DNA of 28,359 nucleotides from Desulfovibrio sp. UBA4079. GTDB taxonomy: Bacteria > Desulfobacterota > Desulfovibrionia > Desulfovibrionales > Desulfovibrionaceae. Numbering within the stretch: position 1 is the first letter of the stretch; each line of letters begins with the position of its first letter. Of the stretch, positions 6,017-12,737 are shown in pieces. Under the pieces are notes generated by a model that saw only the letters and a list, made by a program, of their open reading frames with translations, did not search any database and was not told where the DNA came from. A program made the position numbers and the translations under genes. The DNA lies in contig DFYP01000107.1 in assembly GCA_002382645.1 (NCBI GenBank), forward strand, positions 1-28,359, in the 5' to 3' direction.

Positions 6017-8170
6017 CTAAAATGTAAAGCTAAACTCAACAAGTAAAGATTCTGGCAAATGATGAGCGATTACTAAAATTGTTGCATTCCCTTTAAGCCG
6101 ATTGATGGTCTGGGCGAACTGCTCTGCGGTCTGCTGGTCCAGGTTGCTGGTGGCTTCGTCGAAGATGAGTATCTTGGGACGTTTGAGCAGGGCTCGGGCA
6201 ATGGCCAGCCGCTGTTTCTGGCCGCCGGACAGGCCCACGCCATGCTCGCCCAGCGGGGTCTGGTAGCCCTGCGGCAGCCGCTCGATGACCTCGTGGATCT
6301 CGGCCAGCCGACAGGCCTCCACCACTTCCTCGAAGCTGGCGTGCGGATGGGCCATGATCAGATTTTCGTACACCGTACCGGAGAAGATCACGGTCTCCTG
6401 GGGCACGACCCCGAAGTTGCGGCGCAGCTCGTTGGCGGCCAGGTAGCGCAGGTCCTTGCCGTCCAGGAGGATCTGGCCCTTGGTGGGCGGGTAGAACCCC
6501 TGCAGCAGCTTGAGCAGCGTGCTCTTGCCGCAGCCCGACGGCCCCATGACCACGGTGAGCTTGCCGGGCTCCAGGATCAGGTTCAGGTTGCGGTACAGGA
6601 AGGGGTGCTGCTCGGAGTAGCGGAAACTCAGGTCCTTGAACTCGACCTTGCCCGACCCGCTCCCGGCGCGCGTGGGCACCAGGGTGTGAGGCTCCACCGG
6701 CATGTCCATGATGTCGCCCAGCCGCTGCACCGCGATATTGGCCTGCTGGAACTCCTGGTACAGGCTCACCAGCCGGAGCAGGGGCTGGCTCATGCGCGAG
6801 ACGAACATCTGGAAAGCCACGAGCATGCCCACGGTGAACCCGTCGTTGCGCATGACTAAAAGCGCGCCCACCACCAGGATGGACAGGGTCATGATCTGCT
6901 CGATGCTGTTGGCTGCCACGTTGTAGGTGTTGCCCACCTGCCGCGTGGAGAAGCCAGCCGAGAGATAGCCCGCCAGGTAGTCGCCGTAGCGTTGCTCCAG
7001 CTGCGGCTCCATCTGGAGCGACTTCACGGTCTCCATGCCGGAGACGTATTCGGTGAGAAAGGCCTGATTGCGCGCGCCGAGCAAAAACTGGTGGTTGAGC
7101 TTGTTGCGGAACACCGGCGTGACCAGGGCGCTCATGAAGGCGATGAGACCCAGGAGGAACACGGCGATGAGTGAGAGCTGCCAGCTGTAGGCGAACATCA
7201 CGGCCAGGAAGATGAGCAGGAACGGCAGGTCCAGGATCAGGCCGAAGGCCGCGCCTGAAACGAACTCGCGGATGGTCTCCACGCCATGCAGGCGCGCCAC
7301 GAGCACGCCGGTGGAGCGATGCTCGAAATAGGGCATGGGCAGCCGGAGCAGGTGGCGGAAGACCTGGCTGCCCAAAACCGCGTCGATGCGGTTGCCGGTG
7401 TGCAGGACCAGATACTGCCGCAGCCAGGTCATGACCCCGGAGAAGATCATGAACAGGAACAAGGCCACCCCGACCACGGCCAGGGTGCTCTGGGTCTGGT
7501 GCACCACCACCTTGTCGATGATGACCTGGGTGAACAGCGGAGTGAGAAGGCCCACAATCTGGAGGCACAGCGAAGCCACCAGGATGTCGCGCCATATCTT
7601 CTTGTGTTTGAGCAGTTCCGGAATGAACCAGCGGAAACCGAAGGCCTGGAGCCCGGCCACCAGCCCGGCGTCTTCGGAAGACAGACCCTCCTCGGCCTCG
7701 CGGCGCACGAAGATCAGAATCGGCTCAATGACCGCGGCGAAAACGTCCGCCGGAACGGTTTCGGGCTTGTCCGAGCCCGCTCGGAAGAACAGGACCTGCT
7801 TGCCGTCGGACTTGATGACCAGGGCCGGGACCGTGGATACGGTTTCAGGCTGGGGAGGTGTGCCCGCGGCGCAGCAGCCCGGGGCCTGCGGAACCGCCGC
7901 CGGGGGGGCAGGCTGCTCCTCCGGCATGAGGAAGGCGATGCAGGGGCCCGGGAGCTTGTTCCAGCGCACATGGGCGGCCGGAATGTCCCCGGCCTTGAAG
8001 CCGAGCGTTCGGGCCGCCTCCACCAGAGTAGCGGCCGTGTGGGACGGCGGATACTGCTGAAGGGCCAAGCCTGGATCAAAGGGAATGCGGTGGATCTGAC
8101 ACAAGCTGCCCAGAAGCCAAAGTAGCTGGCCTGGGCTCAGGCGGAGTCGTGGCAGCTGTTCGAGATCCAT
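6017..8170 (-). CDS. Type I secretion ABC transporter with C39-like domain (HlyB/LapB-type)
   Basis: A 717-residue exporter. The N-terminal region (about 8-150) resembles a peptidase C39-like domain but lacks the catalytic Cys motif, as in HlyB-type proteins that bind rather than cleave their substrate. A Pro/Ala-rich insert lies near residues 92-120. The membrane domain (about 190-460) and nucleotide-binding domain follow: Walker A GPSGCGKST (G543, K549), signature LSGGQ (647-651), Walker B LIFDE (D671, E672) and H-loop H703. The protein ends 14 residues after the H-loop, at or slightly short of the usual end. The last ~27 codons are abruptly A/T-rich while the rest is G+C-rich. No membrane-fusion protein, TolC homologue or RTX substrate is in the window. 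The start is the ATG at 8170 with only a weak GGGCC-like ribosome site. Confidence 0.88.
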   Translation of the reverse strand: MDLEQLPRLRLSPGQLLWLLGSLCQIHRIPFDPGLALQQYPPSHTAATLVEAARTLGFKAGDIPAAHVRWNKLPGPCIAFLMPEEQPAPPAAVPQAPGCCAAGTPPQPETVSTVPALVIKSDGKQVLFFRAGSDKPETVPADVFAAVIEPILIFVRREAEEGLSSEDAGLVAGLQAFGFRWFIPELLKHKKIWRDILVASLCLQIVGLLTPLFTQVIIDKVVVHQTQSTLAVVGVALFLFMIFSGVMTWLRQYLVLHTGNRIDAVLGSQVFRHLLRLPMPYFEHRSTGVLVARLHGVETIREFVSGAAFGLILDLPFLLIFLAVMFAYSWQLSLIAVFLLGLIAFMSALVTPVFRNKLNHQFLLGARNQAFLTEYVSGMETVKSLQMEPQLEQRYGDYLAGYLSAGFSTRQVGNTYNVAANSIEQIMTLSILVVGALLVMRNDGFTVGMLVAFQMFVSRMSQPLLRLVSLYQEFQQANIAVQRLGDIMDMPVEPHTLVPTRAGSGSGKVEFKDLSFRYSEQHPFLYRNLNLILEPGKLTVVMGPSGCGKSTLLKLLQGFYPPTKGQILLDGKDLRYLAANELRRNFGVVPQETVIFSGTVYENLIMAHPHASFEEVVEACRLAEIHEVIERLPQGYQTPLGEHGVGLSGGQKQRLAIARALLKRPKILIFDEATSNLDQQTAEQFAQTINRLKGNATILVIAHHLPESLLVEFSFTF

Positions 8171-8453
8171 CGTAAAGCCCGGCCCTGTCTCTTGCCTGCT
8201 GACGCGGGCAGATAGGATAAACGTTCATCCGGAAAATGGCTGATGGAGAGAACAATCAAGCTGGAAGCGCGAACATAAAGATATATTAACGTCCTACTCA
8301 ATAACGAGGAACTTCTCAATTAAAATTAAACTCCTACAAATAACTATTTGTAATTCTAAATAAAATCGGTATGTTACCCAAGGTTTTACGCACGACATAT
8401 CTTGGCCAACTCCTTGTGGCGAACTTCTGATCAATTTACGCAGCATTACCCAC
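8171..8453. other. AT-rich intergenic region upstream of the ABC gene
   Basis: This 283-nt gap lies between the relaxase stop and the ABC transporter start, both on the minus strand. It is much more AT-rich than either gene and holds no convincing coding sequence. The one clear structure is an 18-bp palindrome at 8335-8352. It should carry the ABC gene promoter, but I found no well-spaced -35/-10 pair that I trust. Confidence 0.6.
8335..8352. promoter_or_regulatory. Palindrome, candidate operator upstream of the ABC gene
   Basis: TACAAATA (8335-8342) and TATTTGTA (8345-8352) form a perfect inverted repeat with a 2-nt spacer, 165 bp upstream of the ABC start codon. Its size and symmetry suit a dimeric repressor. 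No regulator gene is adjacent, so the role is a guess. Confidence 0.35.
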
Positions 8454-9746
8454 TTAATGCTGCCCGGCACCATCACCATACCCGCCTGAGACCTGCTCCT
8501 CGCCGTCTCCCTCTCCGGGGGTCATTGGTTCAGAAACACCAGGAGCGCCCGGTTCAGAATGGATTGCATCTCCAAACGGGCGAACACAAAAAGCACGGCC
8601 CCGGCAATCACGGCTATCAGGATGATCGTCAGCACCAGCAAGAACATGCTGCGGCGCGTCTCCTCCAGCAAACTCGCTTCCGTGTCTTCCAGACGCTCCA
8701 ACAACCCTCTCCAAAACTTGGCCCGAGGCAAAACTTTCTGGATTCCTGTGAGCTGAGTCGCCAGTTGCACCAAGGCCTTCTGGATGTCGGCCGGGCTCAT
8801 CGCCTCCGCTGGAGGAGTCCGGTCCGGGGGGCCGTTTGAGGTCACTGCATCCCGAATCTCGTGCAACAGAGTCAGCACTCCCTCGGCCTGTTTCATGGCC
8901 CTGGCCCCTTCTGCCTGCTGGGTCTTGTGCAGCAACTCCACCTTTGAAATCCTGGTCGTCTCGTTGCTCATGCCGCTTCTCCAGTTCATTAATGACGCCC
9001 AAGGCCGTATAGCGTTTGCCAAGTTGGGAGCTTTTGGCTTGGTAGCAACCCAATCCATAGCTCAACCCGCGCAGCACTCCGGCCTTCCAGTTTTCCCGCA
9101 CTTCAACGCCCGCCAATTCCAGGTGCGCCTTGAAATCCTCGAAATCCATGGCCAACTGCAATGCCGCATCAATGCACGTCTGGAGATGAACCTTTTCCGG
9201 AGTCTCCCCAGTTCGCGCCAAACGCTGCACGTGCCTGCTCGGCGGCTGCCGCCAGGGCAATTGCGCGGCCTCGCCAGGGGTCATGGCGCCGGGCCGCAAC
9301 TTCAGTTTCTGCTCAATCTCCTGGATGATCCGTGCGGAACGGGCAAAATCCTGGCTATCGGACACCCTGGCCGGACGGCCATGGCGGTCCTGGCGCGTGG
9401 GATCAATGGCAAGGGCGCAGATATGAAGATGCTGGCAGTTCGCATCTTCATGAATCGCCGCGAACCAGGGGACAGAGCCATACCCCAATCGTTCCATGTA
9501 ATGGACCGCAACCCAAGACCATTGCTCCGGCGACAGATACTCTCCGGGCGCCAGGCTCAGCGTCCGATGTAGGACCGGTTTCGAGAGGTCGCGGCGCACT
9601 GTTCGCAGCCAGGCGACCTCCTGGGCCAAGGCGGCCGGAGTTTTTCCGGCCAGGGTGCCCGCAAGCAGCCGTTGGACACCTGGCTTGCCCAGGACGTATC
9701 GGGCGAGGCCTCCAAATCCCCTGCCCACAACCTTGTGGCCGATCAT
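8454..9746 (-). CDS. mobA: Relaxase (mobilization nuclease, MOBP-type MobA/VirD2 family)
   Basis: A 430-residue DNA-strand transferase that would nick oriT and pilot the transferred strand. The N-terminal domain has RGFGGLARYVLGK with the likely catalytic tyrosine Y17, the HRTLSLAPGE motif around residue 60, and the metal-binding motif HEDANCQHLH (H99, D101, H106, H108). The ATG at 9746 overlaps the TGA of the MobC-like gene (ATGA), so they are translationally coupled. The reading frame stays open upstream to 9872, but that part is the MobC-like gene in another frame. The C-terminal third (from about residue 259) is unlike known domains and is overlapped by a MobB-like gene in another frame, as in ColE1 and RSF1010. 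The true end might be earlier in function, but the frame is intact to the TAA at 8454. Confidence 0.88.
   Translation of the reverse strand: MIGHKVVGRGFGGLARYVLGKPGVQRLLAGTLAGKTPAALAQEVAWLRTVRRDLSKPVLHRTLSLAPGEYLSPEQWSWVAVHYMERLGYGSVPWFAAIHEDANCQHLHICALAIDPTRQDRHGRPARVSDSQDFARSARIIQEIEQKLKLRPGAMTPGEAAQLPWRQPPSRHVQRLARTGETPEKVHLQTCIDAALQLAMDFEDFKAHLELAGVEVRENWKAGVLRGLSYGLGCYQAKSSQLGKRYTALGVINELEKRHEQRDDQDFKGGVAAQDPAGRRGQGHETGRGSADSVARDSGCSDLKRPPGPDSSSGGDEPGRHPEGLGATGDSAHRNPESFASGQVLERVVGASGRHGSEFAGGDAPQHVLAGADDHPDSRDCRGRAFCVRPFGDAIHSEPGAPGVSEPMTPGEGDGEEQVSGGYGDGAGQH
8522..8971 (-). CDS. mobB: MobB-like mobilization membrane protein nested inside the relaxase gene
   Basis: A 149-residue protein encoded wholly within the relaxase gene in another frame of the same strand. 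It starts MSNETTRIS, has a charged, probably helical N-terminal part, a Pro-rich region near residues 48-60, and one strong membrane helix at about 109-131 (LLVLTIILIAVIAGAVLFVF). The ATG at 8971 has GGAG about 8 nt upstream, inside relaxase coding DNA. Nested genes at this place are known in ColE1 (mbeB, mbeD in mbeA) and RSF1010 (mobB in mobA), where MobB is membrane-associated and raises transfer efficiency. The assignment rests on position, size and topology, not on sequence family. An alternative is an unrelated membrane protein, but the good start and helix argue it is expressed. Confidence 0.68.
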   Translation of the reverse strand: MSNETTRISKVELLHKTQQAEGARAMKQAEGVLTLLHEIRDAVTSNGPPDRTPPAEAMSPADIQKALVQLATQLTGIQKVLPRAKFWRGLLERLEDTEASLLEETRRSMFLLVLTIILIAVIAGAVLFVFARLEMQSILNRALLVFLNQ

Positions 9747-10054
9747 TGCGCTAGTTTCTCCCGGATCGCAGACACATAACCCAGCAACATGTCGAACGCC
9801 TCCGCCTTCGCTCCCGTTGTGTGAGTCTTGAGCAGGCTGATCCCGGACATCACCTTTCCCAGCATGCCCCACACCTCTTGGTTGACTGCAGGCCGTGCTG
9901 GGGTCAATCGGCGGCCCAGCGCCGCCTCACGCAGCCACACAGACAGCGGCAGACCGCAGGCCTTGGCTCGCGCTTGGATATCGGCATGGTCCTTTGAGCT
10001 CATCCGGACACCAACAATGTGCTCCAGGCAGATTTTCTTCTTCGGCCGAGCCAT
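9743..10054 (-). CDS. mobC: MobC/MbeC-like relaxosome accessory protein (ribbon-helix-helix type)
   Basis: A 103-residue DNA-binding protein. A basic start (MARPKKK) is followed by VRMSSKDHADIQARAKACG and LPLSVWLREAALGRR, the strand-helix-helix pattern of MobC/MbeC accessory proteins that bind oriT and help the relaxase open DNA at nic. The C-terminal half is helical. The ATG at 10054 has GGGAAGG about 8 nt upstream. Its stop overlaps the relaxase start (ATGA). The probable oriT lies 55 bp upstream, the usual place for it. It may also repress the mob operon by binding there, as other accessory proteins do; that is inference. Confidence 0.82.
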   Translation of the reverse strand: MARPKKKICLEHIVGVRMSSKDHADIQARAKACGLPLSVWLREAALGRRLTPARPAVNQEVWGMLGKVMSGISLLKTHTTGAKAEAFDMLLGYVSAIREKLAQ

Positions 10055-10108
10055 CAGTCATGCCTTCCCACCAAAAGCCGACCGAGCCCGGAGGACGACG
10101 GAGGCCAC

Positions 10109-10146
10109 GTTTTCGTGCAACGAAAACATGCGTCCCTCCATCTTGC
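10109..10146 (+). other. Probable origin of transfer (oriT) with inverted repeat and nic motif
   Basis: An inverted repeat, GTTTTCGT (10109-10116) and ACGAAAAC (10120-10127) around GCA, is followed 11 bp later by CATCTTGC (10139-10146). From memory, MOBP-type nic sites such as RP4 read ATCCTG^C; this one differs by one base and would be cut after G at 10145. It sits directly upstream of the MobC-like and relaxase genes. With plus-strand nicking here, DNA to the right would enter the recipient first and the mob genes last, the normal polarity. Confidence 0.6.
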
Positions 10147-10194
10147 GCGAACGTCGGCTACTGGCGAGAGGTTGAACATCCCCAAAGCCTCGGG

Positions 10195-10476
10195 TCAGGC
10201 GGTGACGGTGTTTTTCCTGGGCCGCCCAGGACTGCGGGGTTGCGGAAATTCGGAAGCGGACGGTTGGACTGGGGCAACTGTAGTCTCTATTCCCTGTCTC
10301 CGGGCCTCCGCCTCAAGCCAGGCGACAACATCGCTGATCCGCCACAAGAGTCTACCCCCCAACCGGAGCGCGGGAGGCAAAGAGCGGCCGCGGTGTCTGC
10401 GGATACGGATGCCACGAGGCGTGGTGTGCAGAAGTTCCGCCAAATCATCGATTGTCAACAACTGGTCCATCTGCAT
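10195..10476 (-). CDS. Excisionase/AlpA-like helix-turn-helix protein
   Basis: A 93-residue protein with a MerR/excisionase-type winged helix at residues 4-55 (LLTIDDLAELLHTTPRGI, then RRLLWRISDVVAWLEAEAR-like wing and helix) and a basic Pro-rich tail (SPGRPRKN). Such proteins act as Xis or recombination directionality factors, or as regulators of int. The ATG at 10476 has GGAG about 10 nt upstream; an upstream ATG at 10551 is less likely because it would overlap the divergent gene start. It is transcribed toward the mob operon, 48 bp from the probable oriT. In this element it is the best candidate for the partner that turns the integrase toward excision. Exact role inferred from fold and context. 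Confidence 0.75.
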   Translation of the reverse strand: MQMDQLLTIDDLAELLHTTPRGIRIRRHRGRSLPPALRLGGRLLWRISDVVAWLEAEARRQGIETTVAPVQPSASEFPQPRSPGRPRKNTVTA

Positions 10477-10539
10477 TTCACGGTATCTCCAGGCTGTTTC
10501 CCCCTTGACTACCGGTGGAAATAGCCTTTTGAAATACGC

Positions 10540-11412
10540 ATGATTCATCACTTGAACTTTCTCACCGGGCTCGAGCGCGATCTCGCGGACGCCGTCTTCG
10601 CCTCAAACCAGATGACCCCCGCGGGATTTCGGCGGGCAATCAAGAAGATTCTCCGGCCCGACATCTTCGATGCCTGGAAAAATCAACTGCCGACTGCTCA
10701 TTGCCGAAGCTGGAAAGGATTGGAGGAGGCGGCCAGAAGTCTTCACTCTCGGGCGAGCAGGATCTTTCATGGCGATGTGAAGGCGATCCAGATGGCCGAA
10801 GACGCCGCCAATGCGATATATAGTCTGATCCCTCTTATCGCGGGACCAAGGAAGCGGCTGAAATCCCCTCATGATCAGGAGTGGGACTCCTTAGCCTTCT
10901 GCAATCTGTGCTGGCGGTTGGCCCCAGCGGGCAAGGCCACTGGGCGCCGCCCCGCTTTGTGCGCCCGGCACCAGCCGAGGACCTCCGAGTACCAACAAGC
11001 GCGTCGGTTGAAATACGACCTCGCCGCCATTCCCCCGGGATTGCCCCGGTCACACAAGAATGTCCGGCACTTCACGGTGAGACAGGAATATAAGGACGCC
11101 TTCGCCAGAATACTCGCTCAGATGCGAGGAGCGGACTCTTACAACGAACTCATCATCCGGCTCCCATGCCTCCAAGCCAGATACGCAACCCATCTCCGGG
11201 ATGCGGAAACCCTGTTGTGCGCTCTGCTCCTGGATGTCCCTGATCCCTATGGCAAAATCGCCATGGCCATTCCCGGGATGGCGCGTGATCTGGATAAAAC
11301 CACTGACATCCTGTGGTACGCCGAGGCGTGGCTGTCGCTCCAGGCGAACCACCCGCACGGGGGGAAGCGCAAGAGAAATGGAGACGGCTTGGAGACGGAA
11401 GCAGTGAAATAG
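10540..11412 (+). CDS. Hypothetical protein with CxxC...CxxH zinc-finger-like motif
   Basis: I do not recognise the family of this 290-residue protein. The centre has C121-x-x-C124 and C141-x-x-H144 separated by a basic loop, followed by a Tyr/Arg-rich stretch (SEYQQARRLK), so it probably binds zinc and perhaps DNA. No signal peptide or membrane helix. It is divergent from the Xis-like gene with a 63-bp gap and would lie in the leading region during transfer, where establishment or replication functions are often found. The ATG at 10540 lacks a good ribosome site. The last codons run through a TGGAGAC pair, so the integrase sites overlap the coding end. Function unknown; replication, regulation or establishment are possibilities only. 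Confidence 0.7.
   Translation: MIHHLNFLTGLERDLADAVFASNQMTPAGFRRAIKKILRPDIFDAWKNQLPTAHCRSWKGLEEAARSLHSRASRIFHGDVKAIQMAEDAANAIYSLIPLIAGPRKRLKSPHDQEWDSLAFCNLCWRLAPAGKATGRRPALCARHQPRTSEYQQARRLKYDLAAIPPGLPRSHKNVRHFTVRQEYKDAFARILAQMRGADSYNELIIRLPCLQARYATHLRDAETLLCALLLDVPDPYGKIAMAIPGMARDLDKTTDILWYAEAWLSLQANHPHGGKRKRNGDGLETEAVK
11379..11396 (+). promoter_or_regulatory. Probable integrase arm-type pair (right, inner)
   Basis: TGGAGAC at 11379-11385 and 11390-11396, 11 bp apart in direct orientation, same as the pairs at 4081 and 11435. It overlaps the last codons of the zinc-finger-like gene. Confidence 0.6.
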
Positions 11413-11434
11413 ACAGAAATAGGGAGGGTAAAAA

Positions 11435-11452
11435 TGGAGACAATATGGAGAC
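11435..11452 (+). promoter_or_regulatory. Probable integrase arm-type pair (right, outer)
   Basis: TGGAGAC at 11435-11441 and 11446-11452, again 11 bp apart and direct. It lies 83 bp inside the right att repeat. The AT-rich DNA between it and the repeat (a 12-bp A/T palindrome at 11508-11519) would suit a bending protein such as IHF, but I see no exact consensus. Confidence 0.6.
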
Positions 11453-11534
11453 AGTTACGCCTGAAAACAACACATTTTGCTTGAAAAGCAAGAAATTTGG
11501 TAACCGTATAATATATTATTTTTAAAGGTTTTAT

Positions 11535-11583
11535 TGGTCGGGGCGGGAGGATTTGAACCTCCGGCATCCAGCTCCCAAAGCTG
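11535..11583 (-). repeat. Right attachment repeat (3' part of the intact tRNA-Pro)
   Basis: This is the partner of 3974-4022, covering the tRNA from the anticodon arm to CCA. The crossover must lie within these 49 bp. Because the right copy completes the functional tRNA, the 3' part now in use was brought in by the element. Confidence 0.93.
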
Positions 11584-11611
11584 GCGCGCTACCAGGCTGC
11601 GCCACGCCCCG
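11535..11611 (-). tRNA. tRNA-Pro (anticodon UGG), CCA encoded
   Basis: A 77-nt cloverleaf read on the minus strand. Acceptor stem CGGGGCG pairs with CGCCCCG, D-stem GCGC/GCGC, anticodon stem CCAGC/GCTGG around loop TTTGGGA (anticodon TGG), T-stem GGAGG/CCTCC with TTCAAAT loop, discriminator A and encoded CCA. It is intact despite the integration next to it. No terminator follows its 3' end on the island side. Confidence 0.97.
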
Positions 11612-11623
11612 ACGGTGGCGGAT

Positions 11624-11652
11624 GCTTAACGCGAAACCCCTCGTCCCGGCAA
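11624..11652 (-). promoter_or_regulatory. Probable tRNA-Pro promoter
   Basis: On the minus strand TTGCCG (11647-11652) and TTAAGC (11624-11629) are 17 bp apart, and the -10 ends 12 bp before the tRNA. The -10 is weak. The -35 sits next to the end of amrS (stop at 11658-11660). Confidence 0.4.
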
Positions 11653-11657
11653 GCCGT

Positions 11658-12674
11658 TCAGGGCAGGCCCACCCCGGCCACCGTTGCGCCGCAGTGCGTG
11701 CAGCGGCCGTCCTTCAGGGCGATCTTGGTGAGTTCGAAGCCCCGCCGTCCCAGGACCACCTTGCGGCAGGAGGGGCACAGGGTGTGGCCGTGGTCGTTGC
11801 CCGGCACGTTGCCCACATAGACGTAGTGCAGCCCGGCCCTGGCCCCGGCCTCGGCGGCCGCCTCCAGGCGCTCCAGGGGCGTGGGCGGCCGGTCCTGGAG
11901 CTTGTGCTGGGGGTGGAAGCGGGAGATGTGCCAGGGCGTGTCCGGGCCCAGTTCCGCGGCAATGAACCCGGCGATGTCGGCCAGCTCGCGGTCCGAGTCG
12001 TTGAGCCCGGGGATGAGCAGGGTGGTGACCTCCAGCCACCAGCCCATGGCCTTGATGCGCTTGAGGTTCTCCAGCACCGGGGCCAGCCGGGCCGCGCAGC
12101 GCTCGCGGTAGAAGTCTTCGCTGAAGGCCTTGAGGTCGATGTTCGCGGCGTCGATGAGCCCGTCCAGCTCCTCCAGGCAGAAGCGCGACATGAACCCGTT
12201 GGACACCAGGATGTTCTTGAGCCCCCGGGCCCGGGCCAGGGCCGCTGTGTCCTGGACCAGCTCGAAGAAGATGGTCGGCTCGGAATAGGTGTAGGAGATG
12301 CTCTGGGCCCCGCACTCCAGGGCCGCGGCCAGGAGCGATTCCGGGCTGGCCGGGTGCCCGGCGATGCGCGCGCCCGAGCGCGGCGGCTGGGACAGGGAGG
12401 CGTTCTGGCAGAAGGAGCAGGCGAAGTTGCAGCCCGGGGTGCCGAAGGAGAAGGTCATGGTCCCGGGCAGGAAGTGGTAGAGCGGCTTCTTCTCCACCGG
12501 GTCCAGGTTGGCCGCGGCCACCCGGTCGTAGACCAGGGTGAACAGGGTGCCCGCGTGGTTCTCGCGCACGCCGCACTGGCCGCGCTCGTTGTCGCCGATG
12601 CGGCAGAAGTGGCTGCACAGGCGGCAATGGGCCCGCCCCTCAGCGGCCTTTTCCCAAAGCCTGGCTTCGTGCAT
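11658..12674 (-). CDS. amrS: AmmeMemoRadiSam-system radical SAM enzyme (AmrS, pyruvate formate-lyase activating enzyme-like)
   Basis: A 338-residue radical SAM protein. The N-terminus has a cysteine cluster (HCRLCSHFC, then GQCGVREN; C17, C20, C24, C34). The SAM-binding 4Fe-4S motif is CNFACSFC (C82, C86, C89) and YTYSEPTIF follows in the core. The C-terminus adds CPSC and CTHC pairs, probably another metal site. This layout is typical of AmrS, commonly found with MEMO1- and AMMECR1-family partners; neither is in this window. The substrate of the system is not firmly established. The ATG at 12674 was chosen for its GGGAGG 5 nt upstream; an ATG 24 nt earlier has no such site. The upstream small secreted protein ends 63 nt away on the same strand, and tRNA-Pro lies 46 nt downstream. 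Confidence 0.9.
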   Translation of the reverse strand: MHEARLWEKAAEGRAHCRLCSHFCRIGDNERGQCGVRENHAGTLFTLVYDRVAAANLDPVEKKPLYHFLPGTMTFSFGTPGCNFACSFCQNASLSQPPRSGARIAGHPASPESLLAAALECGAQSISYTYSEPTIFFELVQDTAALARARGLKNILVSNGFMSRFCLEELDGLIDAANIDLKAFSEDFYRERCAARLAPVLENLKRIKAMGWWLEVTTLLIPGLNDSDRELADIAGFIAAELGPDTPWHISRFHPQHKLQDRPPTPLERLEAAAEAGARAGLHYVYVGNVPGNDHGHTLCPSCRKVVLGRRGFELTKIALKDGRCTHCGATVAGVGLP

Positions 12675-12737
12675 GGCCGCCTCCCGGTTTGGGAACACCC
12701 TAGCAGAGCCCCGGGGAAAAGGAAACGCGACGGGAAA

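Larger units (their letters stand above)
3974..11583. mobile_element. Integrative and mobilizable element (about 7.5 kb) inserted in the 3' part of tRNA-Pro
   Basis: The element is bounded by a 49-bp direct repeat (3974-4022 and 11535-11583; one mismatch). The right copy is the 3' part of an intact tRNA-Pro and the left copy is the displaced 3' part. Inside are a tyrosine recombinase next to the left repeat, an Xis-like protein, a relaxase, a MobC-like protein, a MobB-like protein and a probable oriT, with no conjugation pore genes. This fits an integrative mobilizable element that borrows a helper's secretion channel. Cargo: an orphan secretion ABC transporter and an AT-rich small gene. Base composition varies strongly inside, from very AT-rich (5400-6095) to chromosome-like (ABC gene), so the element is a mosaic. 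Confidence 0.88.

Noticed and set aside
8137..8479. Small minus-strand frames in the AT-rich gap upstream of the ABC gene
   Set aside because: No ribosome site, no recognisable protein and no extension beyond chance in AT-rich DNA.
9747..9872. Upstream extension of the relaxase frame
   Set aside because: This part is the MobC-like gene in another frame. The relaxase family N-terminus begins at the ATG at 9746, coupled by ATGA.
11477..11491. Hairpin TTGCTT/AAGCAA as terminator of the zinc-finger-like gene
   Set aside because: The stem is only 6 bp and is not followed by a T tract on the plus strand.
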